A stretch of 64,000 nt of DNA from GCA-2709075 sp964492555. GTDB lineage: Bacteria; Pseudomonadota; Alphaproteobacteria; MPNO01; UBA2964. The stretch covers positions 47,606 through 111,605 of the forward strand of contig CAZBKQ010000006.1 in the NCBI GenBank assembly GCA_964492555.1. The letters are read 5' to 3'. Below, piece by piece: positions 18,364 through 27,072 of the stretch. The position numbers were made by a program, and so were the translations under genes. How positions within the stretch are numbered: the first letter of the stretch is position 1; the number at the start of each line of letters is the position of its first letter. The notes beneath the pieces were generated by a model. That model had not been told where the DNA came from and did no database searches. It saw only the letters and a program-made list of their open reading frames with translations.

Positions 18364-18684
18364 TTAGCGCTTCCGGCAAAGAGCCGCGAGCCGCGCCTCG
18401 GCATCGCTTTGCAGCGNNNNNNNNNNNNNNNNNNNNNNNNNNNNNNNNNNNNNNNNNNNNNNNNNNNNNNNNNNNNNNNNNNNNNNNNNNNNNNNNNNNN
18501 NNNNNNNNNNNNNNNNGCCCCTGGCATCCACCCCCGGACGGTAGGCGACATCCGCCGCCGGCTGATGCGCGACCAGCGCCGTACAATCCCGGTCGGTGAC
18601 ACGAATTGTCTGCGCCGGAAGCTGTCCCGCGCACAGGAACAGTCCAAAGACAATCGCAACCAATAAGATATCCGTCCTAACCAT
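18364..18684 (-). CDS. putative secreted protein, interrupted by assembly gap
   Basis: From ATG 18684 the frame encodes a clear signal peptide (hydrophobic residues about 5-20, cleavage near LPAQ) and then RVTDRDCTALVAHQPAADV and a YRPGVDARG segment. It resembles short uncharacterised secreted proteins of Rhodospirillales. It then enters the run of 100 N. After the gap one frame ends LQSDAEARLAALCRKR with stop TAA at 18364, plausible as the C-terminus. True length and frame continuity are unknown. Confidence 0.55.
   Translation of the reverse strand: MVRTDILLVAIVFGLFLCAGQLPAQTIRVTDRDCTALVAHQPAADVAYRPGVDARGXXXXXXXXXXXXXXXXXXXXXXXXXXXXXXXXXXLQSDAEARLAALCRKR
18417..18516. other. assembly gap of 100 N
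   Basis: Exactly 100 ambiguous bases, the conventional filler for a gap of unknown length. It falls inside a predicted secreted-protein gene. The missing sequence may be short and GC-rich or repetitive, or could hide more genes. Confidence 0.99.
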
Positions 18685-18799
18685 GGGGCTATTTGAGCGC
18701 GAAAAAGTTAACAATTCATAAGCGCGATTCGCCCGCCTTATGCAAAAATTGGCGGCTTTTTAAGCAAAACAAGAATGAATTAGTAGAAACGGGGCACCC

Positions 18800-20101
18800 A
18801 TGCTGGAAAATTTCTTTCGCCTGAAGGAACACAACACAACGGTCAGGACCGAGCTTTTCGCCGGTCTTACGACCTTTTTGACTATGGCCTACATTATCTT
18901 CGTCAATCCGGAGATCATTGCGCTGGCCGGAATGGATAAGAACGCCGTCTTTGTTGCGACCTGCGTCGCGGCGGCCATCGGCACGCTGATCATGGGGCTC
19001 TATGCGAATTACCCGATCGCCATGGCGCCGGGCATGGGGCTCAACGCCTTTTTCACCTTCGCGGTGGTCAAGGGCATGGGCGTCAGCTGGCAGATCGCAC
19101 TGGCCGCAGTGTTCGTATCCGGTATTCTGTTTCTGATATTGAGCATCCTTCCCATACGGGCCTGGATCATCAACAGCATTCCCCGATCTCAAAAACTGGC
19201 CATCGCCGCCGGAATAGGTCTTTTTCTTGGCTTTATCGGGCTGAAAAGCGCCGGAATTGTCGTCGATCACCCGGCAACGCTTGTTTCCGTGGGGAAACTG
19301 ACCAGCCAGCCGGTCATCCTCGCCATTATCGGCTTCATTGCCATGGTAGCGCTGGATTACAAACGTGTACCGGGCGCCATTATCATCGGCATTCTGGGCG
19401 TCGCCATCGCCGGCATGGCGCTGGGCATCGCCAAAGCACCATCGGGATTCGTCGCTTTACCGCCGGATCCCTCCCCGACTTTCCTCCAACTCGATCTTGC
19501 GGGCTTCTTCCAGCTTGCGGGCGCGACAATCGCCATCCTGCTGTTCAGCTTCCTGCTGGTGGATCTGTTCGATACGGCGGGAACCTTGATCGCCGTGGCT
19601 CACCAGGCCAAGATGCTCGATGAAAACGGCAATCTGCCGCGGCTTAAGCAGGCCCTCGTTGCCGACAGCTCCGCCACGGTATTCGGTGCGCTGCTGGGTA
19701 CGTCAACAACGACCAGCTATATCGAAAGCGCCTCTGGGGTGCGCGCCGGCGGACGGACGGGGCTTACCGCGGTGGCCGTGGCCGTCCTGTTCCTGCTGGC
19801 GCTCTTCTTCGCTCCTGTCGCGACCTCGATCCCGGCCTTTGCGACCGCGCCGGCGATTGTTTTCGTCGCCTGTCTGATGGCGCGCGGCCTCGCGGAAGTC
19901 GATTGGGACGACATCACGGAATATGTCCCGGCGGTTATCACGGCGCTGACCATGCCGCTGACCTTCTCCATCGCCACCGGAATCGGGCTTGGCTTTATCG
20001 CCTATGTGGCGATCAAGGCTGTCTGCGGACGGTTGGGCGATATATCCCCCGCCATGTGGCTGGTCGCCGCCTGCTTCCTGGTGCATTTCTACACGGCCTG
20101 A
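18800..20101 (+). CDS. NCS2 family purine (hypoxanthine/guanine/adenine-type) permease
   Basis: Proton-coupled nucleobase importer of the AzgA-like subfamily in the inner membrane, 433 residues with about 13 hydrophobic segments. Typical motifs: TMAYIIFVNPEII near residue 28, ANYPIAMAPGMGLNAFF near 72, LLVDLFDTAGTLIAVA near 252 (substrate-binding acidic residue region) and TSTTTSYIESASGVRAGGRTG near 300 (first 20 residues carry the NCS2 signature). It is the only plus-strand gene before 38 kb, inserted with tag between the usually adjacent DUF1467 and proS genes. Exact purine specificity cannot be read from sequence. Confidence 0.88.
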   Translation: MLENFFRLKEHNTTVRTELFAGLTTFLTMAYIIFVNPEIIALAGMDKNAVFVATCVAAAIGTLIMGLYANYPIAMAPGMGLNAFFTFAVVKGMGVSWQIALAAVFVSGILFLILSILPIRAWIINSIPRSQKLAIAAGIGLFLGFIGLKSAGIVVDHPATLVSVGKLTSQPVILAIIGFIAMVALDYKRVPGAIIIGILGVAIAGMALGIAKAPSGFVALPPDPSPTFLQLDLAGFFQLAGATIAILLFSFLLVDLFDTAGTLIAVAHQAKMLDENGNLPRLKQALVADSSATVFGALLGTSTTTSYIESASGVRAGGRTGLTAVAVAVLFLLALFFAPVATSIPAFATAPAIVFVACLMARGLAEVDWDDITEYVPAVITALTMPLTFSIATGIGLGFIAYVAIKAVCGRLGDISPAMWLVAACFLVHFYTA

Positions 20102-20110
20102 CCAAGCGGC

Positions 20111-20164
20111 AAAAAGCGCGGCTCAGCCCCTCATCCAGGGCGGGTTGAGCCGCGCTATCTTTTT
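20111..20164. terminator. bidirectional terminator between purine permease and tag
   Basis: AGCGCGGCTCA (20115-20125) pairs perfectly with TGAGCCGCGCT (20146-20156). A T-rich tail follows on the plus strand, and AAAAA on the other side serves the minus strand. The stem includes the tag stop codon (20123-20125), so the end of tag is under structural as well as coding constraint. It closes both the permease gene and the long nuo-to-tag unit. Confidence 0.85.
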
Positions 20165-20659
20165 AAAAACCGGACAATCCGGCCGGTGGGCCCCTTCCAG
20201 GTAACCCGTACTCATCAGGAATTCGCCGGTAATCTCGCCACCAGTGAATTTAAAGGTTTTCTTGAACAGCTTCACCCAATCGTCTTTGGGAAGCGGATGT
20301 TGCGCCTCCAACCAGGCGGAAAAAGACCCGAATTGTTCCTGCAATGCGCAAATAACAGACGCGTTATGGATCACCGCGTCGATTTTCAGCCGGTTGCGGA
20401 TAATCCCCGCATCTTCCAGCAGACGCGCCCGTTCGGTTTCGCCATAGGACGCCACCCGCGCCGGATCGAACCCTTCGAAGGCCGCGACAAATGCCTGCCG
20501 CTTTTTGAGGATGGTCAACCAGGACAACCCGGCCTGATTGATTTCCAGTACCAGCCGTTCGAACAGAACCGCATCATCGGTTACCGGAAACCCGTATTCG
20601 GTATCGTGGTAAGGCCCGTGAAATTCATGACCTGGCGCGGCGTCGCAATAGTGCGCCAT
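20123..20659 (-). CDS. tag: DNA-3-methyladenine glycosylase I
   Basis: Base-excision repair enzyme that removes 3-methyladenine from alkylated DNA. The 178-residue product has the family's paired zinc ligands: a Cys at residue 5 and His in PYHDTEYGFPV at the N-terminus, and GAHRPDCPVFKK at the C-terminus. QAGLSWLTILKKRQAF near residue 41 holds the helix-hairpin-helix entry region. It begins six bases after the DUF1467 gene, so it appears to be the last gene of the long nuo unit, an unusual location. Confidence 0.93.
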   Translation of the reverse strand: MAHYCDAAPGHEFHGPYHDTEYGFPVTDDAVLFERLVLEINQAGLSWLTILKKRQAFVAAFEGFDPARVASYGETERARLLEDAGIIRNRLKIDAVIHNASVICALQEQFGSFSAWLEAQHPLPKDDWVKLFKKTFKFTGGEITGEFLMSTGYLEGAHRPDCPVFKKIARLNPPWMRG

Positions 20660-20665
20660 TTCCCG

Positions 20666-20914
20666 TTAACCCGGGCGGAAGGAAACGATATCGGCTTCAA
20701 TCACCCAATATATAATTCCCCAGATAACCGCCGCGATTATCGTCGCCGCCAGAGCCTTTACCCAGAGCCTTGGCGCGACGGGCGCGCCGGGTTCGTTTCC
20801 GGACTCCACCTGCTCACCGGCCTCATGCGGCGGACGTACGCCGATGGGCAGGGTCATGAAGAACACCAGCCACCATGAAATGACATAAACGACAATGCCG
20901 GAAGTCACGCCCAT
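20666..20914 (-). CDS. DUF1467 family small membrane protein
   Basis: Unknown function. The product has 82 residues with two membrane helices (about 5-25 and 52-72), the motif VISWWLVFFMTLPIGVR at the start and AVIWGIIYWVIE near the end. These match the DUF1467 family, which is almost confined to alphaproteobacteria and typically sits between rnj and proS. Here it is 11 bases after rnj and 6 before tag. Confidence 0.85.
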   Translation of the reverse strand: MGVTSGIVVYVISWWLVFFMTLPIGVRPPHEAGEQVESGNEPGAPVAPRLWVKALAATIIAAVIWGIIYWVIEADIVSFRPG

Positions 20915-20925
20915 CTTCTGTTACC

Positions 20926-22581
20926 TCAAACCCTCACCACATGGATTTGCACCACCGGGCGCAACCCGCGTTCTTCCCGCACCACCCGGCGGATCGCGCG
21001 CGACGCCGCTTCCCGGACATTATCGTCATTCTGGCGCGCACCGCCACGCAGCGCTTCAACCGCGTCGATAACCTCATCCGTGACCGTATCCAGCAATTCC
21101 TCGGCCTCTTTGCCTTCGTCTTCCGTCACGCCCAGGAAGGAAATTTCCGGATCGTCCGCCAGACGCCCCCGTTCGTCGAGAACCACCGTCGCCACGGCCA
21201 GCCCGCCGAACGACATACGCCGCCGGGCCCGCAAGATATGGCTATCCACCGGTATCAGACTGTGCCCGTCAACCGCATACCGGCCGACCGGAACCTCATC
21301 GATGATTTCCGCCGGGCCCGGATAGAGCCGTAATACCGAGCCATTCTGCGCCATCTTGGCCTCCGGGATGCCGTGTTCGGTTGCGAATTTCACATGTTCG
21401 ATCAAATGGCGTGTTTCACCATGGACCGGCACCAGAAGAGGCGGTTTCACCCACTCATAGAGCTTTGCCACCTCATCCCGCGCCGGATGGCCGGACACGT
21501 GAACGAATTCCTGCCGTTCGGTGATGATCTCCACCCCTTGAGTAGCAAGCTGGTTCTGAACACGGCCGATGGCGCGTTCATTCCCCGGTATTTCCTTGGA
21601 GGAAAAGATAACCGTGTCGCCGTCTTCCAGCACGATATCGCGATGCGAATCCGCCGCGATCCGGGAAAGCGCCGCGCGCGGCTCCCCCTGACTGCCGGTC
21701 GCCAGTATCAATGCCCGGTCACGCGGCAGATAGCCGATCTCCTCCGGCGGGAGAAAATCCGGGATACCCTCCAGATAGCCGCAGCGCCTCGCGTTTTCCG
21801 TCATCGACCAGAGCGACCGTCCGACAAGCCCAACTGTCCTGCCCGCCTGATGAGCCGCGTGAACGCAGGTCAGCAGACGCGCTACATTTGAGGCAAAACA
21901 GGCGACCACCACGCGCTTCTGACAAGATGCGACGATCTCTGTCAGGCTTTTCCGTAACGGGCCCTCCGACCCCGAATGGCCGTCGACCTGAATGTTCGTG
22001 GAATCGCACATCATGGCGATCAGACCGTTTTCGCCTACCGCGCGCAGGGCCTCTTCATCGGTTACCGGCCCCAGCAGCGGTTCGGGGTCCAGCTTCCAGT
22101 CAGTCATATGCAGCACGGACCCAACCGGTGTTTTCAGCGCGACCGCCTGGGTTTCCGGAATGGAATGGGCCAGCGGGATGAAATCGAAACCGAAAGGACC
22201 AACATCAGCGCCGCCACCGCAGGGAACCTCGTTCACCGGGACCCGGTCGAGCAACCCCGCTTCCGACAATTTGCGGCGGAGATGTCCCGCGGCAAAGGGC
22301 GTCACATAAACAGGACATTGCAAATGCCGCCAGAGATGGGCAACACCGCCGACATGATCCTCATGCGCATGGGTAATGATAATGCCATGCAGATTTTTGA
22401 CTTCTTCCTTGATGAAAGTAACGTCGGGCACGAAGACATCGATCCCCGGATGACGGTCATCGGAAAAGGTCACCCCGCAATCGACCATGACCCAGTCATC
22501 GCCGCAGCCATAGAGCGAGAGATTCATCCCGATCTCACCGGCCCCGCCAAGCGGTACGAAAAGAAGTTCCTTTTTCAACAT
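20926..22581 (-). CDS. rnj: ribonuclease J
   Basis: RNA-processing nuclease (5'-exo and endo activity) of the metallo-beta-lactamase/beta-CASP family, 551 residues. The zinc motif is ITHAHEDHVGG near residue 71. Other ligands are in PLAHSIPE near 135, and the beta-CASP region includes VSGHPARDE near 371 and VPVHGE near 394. Part of the birA-coaX-rnj cluster downstream of nuoN. Confidence 0.95.
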   Translation of the reverse strand: MLKKELLFVPLGGAGEIGMNLSLYGCGDDWVMVDCGVTFSDDRHPGIDVFVPDVTFIKEEVKNLHGIIITHAHEDHVGGVAHLWRHLQCPVYVTPFAAGHLRRKLSEAGLLDRVPVNEVPCGGGADVGPFGFDFIPLAHSIPETQAVALKTPVGSVLHMTDWKLDPEPLLGPVTDEEALRAVGENGLIAMMCDSTNIQVDGHSGSEGPLRKSLTEIVASCQKRVVVACFASNVARLLTCVHAAHQAGRTVGLVGRSLWSMTENARRCGYLEGIPDFLPPEEIGYLPRDRALILATGSQGEPRAALSRIAADSHRDIVLEDGDTVIFSSKEIPGNERAIGRVQNQLATQGVEIITERQEFVHVSGHPARDEVAKLYEWVKPPLLVPVHGETRHLIEHVKFATEHGIPEAKMAQNGSVLRLYPGPAEIIDEVPVGRYAVDGHSLIPVDSHILRARRRMSFGGLAVATVVLDERGRLADDPEISFLGVTEDEGKEAEELLDTVTDEVIDAVEALRGGARQNDDNVREAASRAIRRVVREERGLRPVVQIHVVRV

Positions 22582-22584
22582 GGA

Positions 22585-23358
22585 TCAGGCGCCGCGATTG
22601 AGACGGTTGATGCGCTCCAGACCGCGCAAGGTCATATCGGGATCGATTTCCTCAATCGCCGACGTCGCCCGGGAGAAAAGCGGTGCGAGCCCGCCCGTCG
22701 CGACGACCTTCAGCGTCGCGCCATGCTCTTCGGTAATACGGCTTACCAGACCCTCGATTAACCCGACATAGCCCCAATAGACACCGGATTGCATGGCGCC
22801 GACGGTATGATGCCCGATCACCGATTGCGGCCGCTCCACGGATATACGCGGCAGCTTCGCCGCCGCCGCGTCCAGCGCCTCCAGAGACAAATTGATCCCC
22901 GGCGCAATCACCCCGCCGCAATAGGCGCCGTCCACATCGATAACGTCAAAGGTCGTGGCGGTGCCAAAATCGATGATGATCAACGGCCCGCCATAGCGTT
23001 CATGCGCGGCAACCGCGTTGACCAGCCGGTCCGCGCCGACCTGACTGGGGTCGTCGAGCCTTATTTTTATACCGATATCGACGCCGGGCTGTCCGACGAC
23101 CAGCGGCTCCGCCTTGAAATACTTGCTGCAAAGACCGGTCAGCCCGAACAAGGCTTCCGGCACCACGGTGGCGATAATCGTCTGGTTGATGGAAGCGACA
23201 TCGACTTTTTCCGCCGCCAGAAGCTGCATCAGCCAGACGCCATGTTCATCAGCCGTGCGCTTGGAATCGGTCGCCGCACGCCACTCGCCAACGCGCTTCT
23301 CGCCGTCAAAAACGGCGAAAACGGTATTGGTATTACCGGAATCGATTGCGAGTAACAT
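22585..23358 (-). CDS. coaX: type III pantothenate kinase
   Basis: First step of coenzyme A synthesis from pantothenate. An ASKHA-fold enzyme of 257 residues. The N-terminal phosphate loop is LLAIDSGNTNTVFAVF, the catalytic Asp lies in QVGADRLVNAVAA near residue 102, and the second nucleotide motif is IIDFGTATTFDVID near 124. Three bases separate it from rnj and five from birA. Confidence 0.96.
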   Translation of the reverse strand: MLLAIDSGNTNTVFAVFDGEKRVGEWRAATDSKRTADEHGVWLMQLLAAEKVDVASINQTIIATVVPEALFGLTGLCSKYFKAEPLVVGQPGVDIGIKIRLDDPSQVGADRLVNAVAAHERYGGPLIIIDFGTATTFDVIDVDGAYCGGVIAPGINLSLEALDAAAAKLPRISVERPQSVIGHHTVGAMQSGVYWGYVGLIEGLVSRITEEHGATLKVVATGGLAPLFSRATSAIEEIDPDMTLRGLERINRLNRGA

Positions 23359-23363
23359 GCGCC

Positions 23364-24101
23364 CTATCCAAAAAATACGTCGCCGGCGGATATCGACCGG
23401 ACCTCTCCGTCCGCCATTTGCAGCGTCAATCTGCCATCATCCGCGATATCCGCAAACCTGCCCGAAAGTTCCGCGCCATCGGCCAATCTGACCAATATTG
23501 GTTCACCGATTCCCACCGCCGCCGCGCGCCACGCCGCAATTACAGGTAATAGCCCCTGTTCGCGCCAACGCTGCCACCACCCGGACAGGCTCTCGCCAAT
23601 CAATTCAGCCATTTGCCGCGGCGTCGCGGATCCCCCCGATTGCGCCAGACAAACGGCCTTCACCCCATCAACCTTCGGCGTCCGGACCAGGTTCAGCCCG
23701 ATACCCACGGCGGCAACGCGCAGCGCGCCACCGGTTTCAATAAGAATACCGCCCAGCTTGCTACCCTCAAGCAACAGATCGTTGGGCCATTTGACCTCCA
23801 CCCGGCGTTGTCCGGGAAGAAGCCGGTTTACCGCTTCCATAACCGCGACCGCCGTGACAAAGGCCAGATCGCTGGCCGGTCGTTCATCGGGAATCTCCAC
23901 CGTCGCCGTCATGGCCAGATTTCCGGGAAGAGACTGCCATTCCCGACCGGCGCGGCCTTTTCCCGCGCTTTGGCGTTCGGCGATAATGATTTCACCCGCA
24001 TCCGCACCGGCTGAAAGACGGCGCAGCGCCTCATCATTCGTACTGTCCAGCTCCGGAAGAACCGTCAGGCGCCAATCAATAGGGGAAGAACTATCCGGCA
24101 A
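23364..24101 (-). CDS. birA: biotin--[acetyl-CoA-carboxylase] ligase
   Basis: Attaches biotin to the carrier domain of acetyl-CoA carboxylase through biotinyl-AMP. The 245-residue protein has the ligase core (QSAGKGRAGREWQSLPGNL near residue 44 and VKWPNDLLLEGSKLGGILIE near 103) and a small C-terminal SH3-like domain. It lacks the N-terminal DNA-binding domain of E. coli BirA, so it should not repress biotin genes. It overlaps the nuoN stop by 11 bases. Confidence 0.95.
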   Translation of the reverse strand: MPDSSSPIDWRLTVLPELDSTNDEALRRLSAGADAGEIIIAERQSAGKGRAGREWQSLPGNLAMTATVEIPDERPASDLAFVTAVAVMEAVNRLLPGQRRVEVKWPNDLLLEGSKLGGILIETGGALRVAAVGIGLNLVRTPKVDGVKAVCLAQSGGSATPRQMAELIGESLSGWWQRWREQGLLPVIAAWRAAAVGIGEPILVRLADGAELSGRFADIADDGRLTLQMADGEVRSISAGDVFFG

Positions 24102-25542
24102 AGAGAACCTTTGCCGCGGCTGTCGCGCTGTCGACGATCGGACCGGGCATCAGGAAGAACAGCAGGACGAAGATCGTCGATACGGAAAGGATCAGCCTGA
24201 TCTCTCCCGCCATCGGCCGGTCGAATGCTTCCACCGGCTCATCGAAATACATGATCTTGATGATGCGGAGGTAATAGAACGCGCCGATAACGCTGGAAAG
24301 CACACCCAGAATGGCCAGCGTGATCAACCCGGCATCGACCGCGGCAAGGAAGATATAAAGCTTGCCGAAGAAACCGGCGAGCGGCGGGATCCCCGCCATC
24401 GAAAACATCAGAAGCGCCAGCGCGAAAGCCACCAATGGTTGATTGCGCGACAACCCGGCCAGGTCGGAAATGTTCTCTACCATACCGCCGCCGCGCCGCA
24501 TCGCCAGCACACAGCAAAACGTGCCGACATTCATCGCTAGGTAAATCGCCAGATAGATCAATATGCCGCGCACGCCGGCTTCGCTGCCCGCCGCGAGCCC
24601 GATCAACGCGTAACCGACATGCCCGATAGAACTATATGCCAGCAGCCGTTTGATATTGGTCTGCCAGATCGCCGCGATGGCGCCGAAAATCATGGAGGCC
24701 AGCGAGATCAGCACAATGACCTGTTGCCATTCCGCAATCAGCACCCCGAAAGGCCCCACTAGAACACGGACAAACAGGGCGATCGCCGCAATTTTGGGGG
24801 CAACGGCAAAAAACGCCGTCACCGGGGTCGGCGCGCCCTCATACACATCGGGTGTCCACATGTGGAATGGAACCGCCGAAACCTTGAAGGCCAGACCGGT
24901 AATCAGGAAAACCAGCCCGACAATCAACCCGACGGCGGGCGCGTCGGCGCCGCTGCGGAACACCGTTGCCAACCCGTCGAACGATGTCGTGCCGGCAAAG
25001 CCATAAATCATCGAGGCGCCATAAAGCAGCATGCCGGATGACAGAGCGCCGAGAACAAAATATTTGAGCCCCGCTTCGGACGAGCGCAGAGAATCCCGCC
25101 GGAACGCCGCGACGACATAAAGCGCGAGGCTTTGCAGCTCCAGACCGATATACAGCGATATCAAATCGTTGGCCGAAACCATCATGAACATGCCGAGCGT
25201 CGAGAACAGGATCAGCACGGGATATTCGAACCGCGCCATTTCCTCCCTCTGGTTGTAGGAAATCGACATCACGATCGCGAGGCCTGAGCCCAGCACCACC
25301 AGCCATTTCATAAAACGCGCGAAATCATCGGCGATGAACTGGCCGCCGAAGGTAACCCCGCGCCCATCGCCGGTGGACACCATGACCCCGGCAACCAGCA
25401 ATGCCAGCACCGCAAGCCAGCTCACGGATCGCACGGCCCCGTCGCCCCGGAACACGCCATACATCAGCAACAGCATTCCGGCGCAGGCCATGAAAATTTC
25501 CGGCATCGCCGGCATCAGGTCGGGAAGGCTCGTCATCGTCAT
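24091..25542 (-). CDS. nuoN: NADH-quinone oxidoreductase subunit N
   Basis: Antiporter-like proton-pumping subunit of respiratory complex I. The product has 483 residues and about 14 hydrophobic helices. Conserved features include a Lys in the broken helix region KVSAVPFHMWTPDVYEGAP near residue 215 and KRLLAYSSIGHVGYALIG near 300. It is the last of 14 nuo genes, with six bases to nuoM and an overlap with birA. Confidence 0.96.
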   Translation of the reverse strand: MTMTSLPDLMPAMPEIFMACAGMLLLMYGVFRGDGAVRSVSWLAVLALLVAGVMVSTGDGRGVTFGGQFIADDFARFMKWLVVLGSGLAIVMSISYNQREEMARFEYPVLILFSTLGMFMMVSANDLISLYIGLELQSLALYVVAAFRRDSLRSSEAGLKYFVLGALSSGMLLYGASMIYGFAGTTSFDGLATVFRSGADAPAVGLIVGLVFLITGLAFKVSAVPFHMWTPDVYEGAPTPVTAFFAVAPKIAAIALFVRVLVGPFGVLIAEWQQVIVLISLASMIFGAIAAIWQTNIKRLLAYSSIGHVGYALIGLAAGSEAGVRGILIYLAIYLAMNVGTFCCVLAMRRGGGMVENISDLAGLSRNQPLVAFALALLMFSMAGIPPLAGFFGKLYIFLAAVDAGLITLAILGVLSSVIGAFYYLRIIKIMYFDEPVEAFDRPMAGEIRLILSVSTIFVLLFFLMPGPIVDSATAAAKVLFAG

Positions 25543-25548
25543 CCTCCC

Positions 25549-27069
25549 CTACTTGCCCGCTACCGAAACCGGCGCATCGGCGAACGCCGCCAGAGCGGCC
25601 TTATGTTGCGCCACCAGATTGGCGACCGAGGCATCCATGATTTCAAGGAACGGCGCGGGATAAATCCCCATCCAGAGGGTCAGGATCACCAGAGGCGCGA
25701 ACACCGCGATCTCCCGGGCATTCATATCCTTGATTGCTTTCAGATCGTCACGGGTCAGTTGTCCAAAGATCACCCGGCGATACAGCCAGAGCATATAGGC
25801 CGCGCCCAACACCACCCCGGTCGCAGCCAGAAAGGCTACCCAGGTGCTGACCTTGAACAATCCGACAAGCACCAGGAATTCCCCGATAAAACCGCTGGTC
25901 CCCGGAAGGCCGACGCTCGCCAGCATGAACAGCATGAAGGTTACCGCATAGACCGGCATCCGTTCGACCAGCCCGCCGTAACGTTCGATCTCCCGCGTAT
26001 GCATCCGGTCATAAACCACGCCGACACAGAGAAACAAAGCGGCGGACACAATACCGTGGCTAAGCATCTGATAGATCGCGCCCTGCACGCCCTGGGTGTT
26101 CACGGCGAATATACCGAGTGTTACGAACCCCATATGGGCGACCGAGGAATAGGCAATCAGCTTTTTCATATCAAGCTGAGCCAGCGCCACCAGCGAGGTG
26201 TAGATCACCGCGATGATGCTGAGGGTAAAGACCAGCGGGGTAAAGAAATCGCTGGCGAGCGGCATCATCGGCAGGGAAAAACGCAGGAACCCGTATCCGC
26301 CCATCTTCAGCAACACGCCGGCCAGAATGACCGAACCCGCCGTCGGTGCCTCCACATGCGCGTCCGGCAGCCAGGTATGCACCGGCCACATCGGGATCTT
26401 GACCGCGAAACTGACAAAAAAGGCCAGCCACAGCCAAAGCTGCATATCGCGCGGCAAAGCGGTGTTGAGCAGCGTCGGAATATCGGTCGAACCCGTCTGC
26501 AGATATATCGCGATGATTGCGAGCAACATCAGGACCGAGCCGGTCAGGGTATAGAGGAAGAACTTGAACGCCGCATAGACCCGGCGCTGACCGCCCCAGA
26601 CGCCGATGATCAGGAACATCGGGATCAGCACGCCTTCGAAGAAGATGTAAAACAGCACCATGTCGAGGGCGCAGAACATGCCGATCATCAGCGTTTCCAG
26701 CACCAGAAACGCCACCATGTAATCCTTGACCCGGGTCTGTATGGCTTCCCAGCTGGCCAGCACGCATATCGGCGTCAGCAGGGTGGACAGAAGGACAAAG
26801 AGAACGGAAATCCCGTCGACGCCCATATGGTAGTGAATGCCGAAGGTCTCGATCCAGACGAGTTTCTCGACAAACTGGAAACCCGCCGTCCCTGTTTCGA
26901 ACTCAAACCACAGGATCAGCGACAATCCGAAGGTGAAAAGAGATGTCCACAATGCCGCGCTGCGGGCGTTGCGGACACCCGCCTCATCTTCGCGCTGAAT
27001 AACGATAAAGAGCGCCCCGACAAGCGGCAGGAAGGTAACGATGGAGAGAATTGGAAGATCGGCCAGCAT
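25549..27069 (-). CDS. nuoM: NADH-quinone oxidoreductase subunit M
   Basis: Antiporter-like membrane subunit, 506 residues, about 14 helices. The functional glutamate region (FYIFFEGVLIPMFLIIG near residue 140), KIPMWPVHTWLPDAHVEAPT near 225 and KKLIAYSSVAHMGFVTLG near 300 are as expected. Three bases separate it from nuoL. Confidence 0.97.
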   Translation of the reverse strand: MLADLPILSIVTFLPLVGALFIVIQREDEAGVRNARSAALWTSLFTFGLSLILWFEFETGTAGFQFVEKLVWIETFGIHYHMGVDGISVLFVLLSTLLTPICVLASWEAIQTRVKDYMVAFLVLETLMIGMFCALDMVLFYIFFEGVLIPMFLIIGVWGGQRRVYAAFKFFLYTLTGSVLMLLAIIAIYLQTGSTDIPTLLNTALPRDMQLWLWLAFFVSFAVKIPMWPVHTWLPDAHVEAPTAGSVILAGVLLKMGGYGFLRFSLPMMPLASDFFTPLVFTLSIIAVIYTSLVALAQLDMKKLIAYSSVAHMGFVTLGIFAVNTQGVQGAIYQMLSHGIVSAALFLCVGVVYDRMHTREIERYGGLVERMPVYAVTFMLFMLASVGLPGTSGFIGEFLVLVGLFKVSTWVAFLAATGVVLGAAYMLWLYRRVIFGQLTRDDLKAIKDMNAREIAVFAPLVILTLWMGIYPAPFLEIMDASVANLVAQHKAALAAFADAPVSVAGK

Positions 27070-27072
27070 CTT

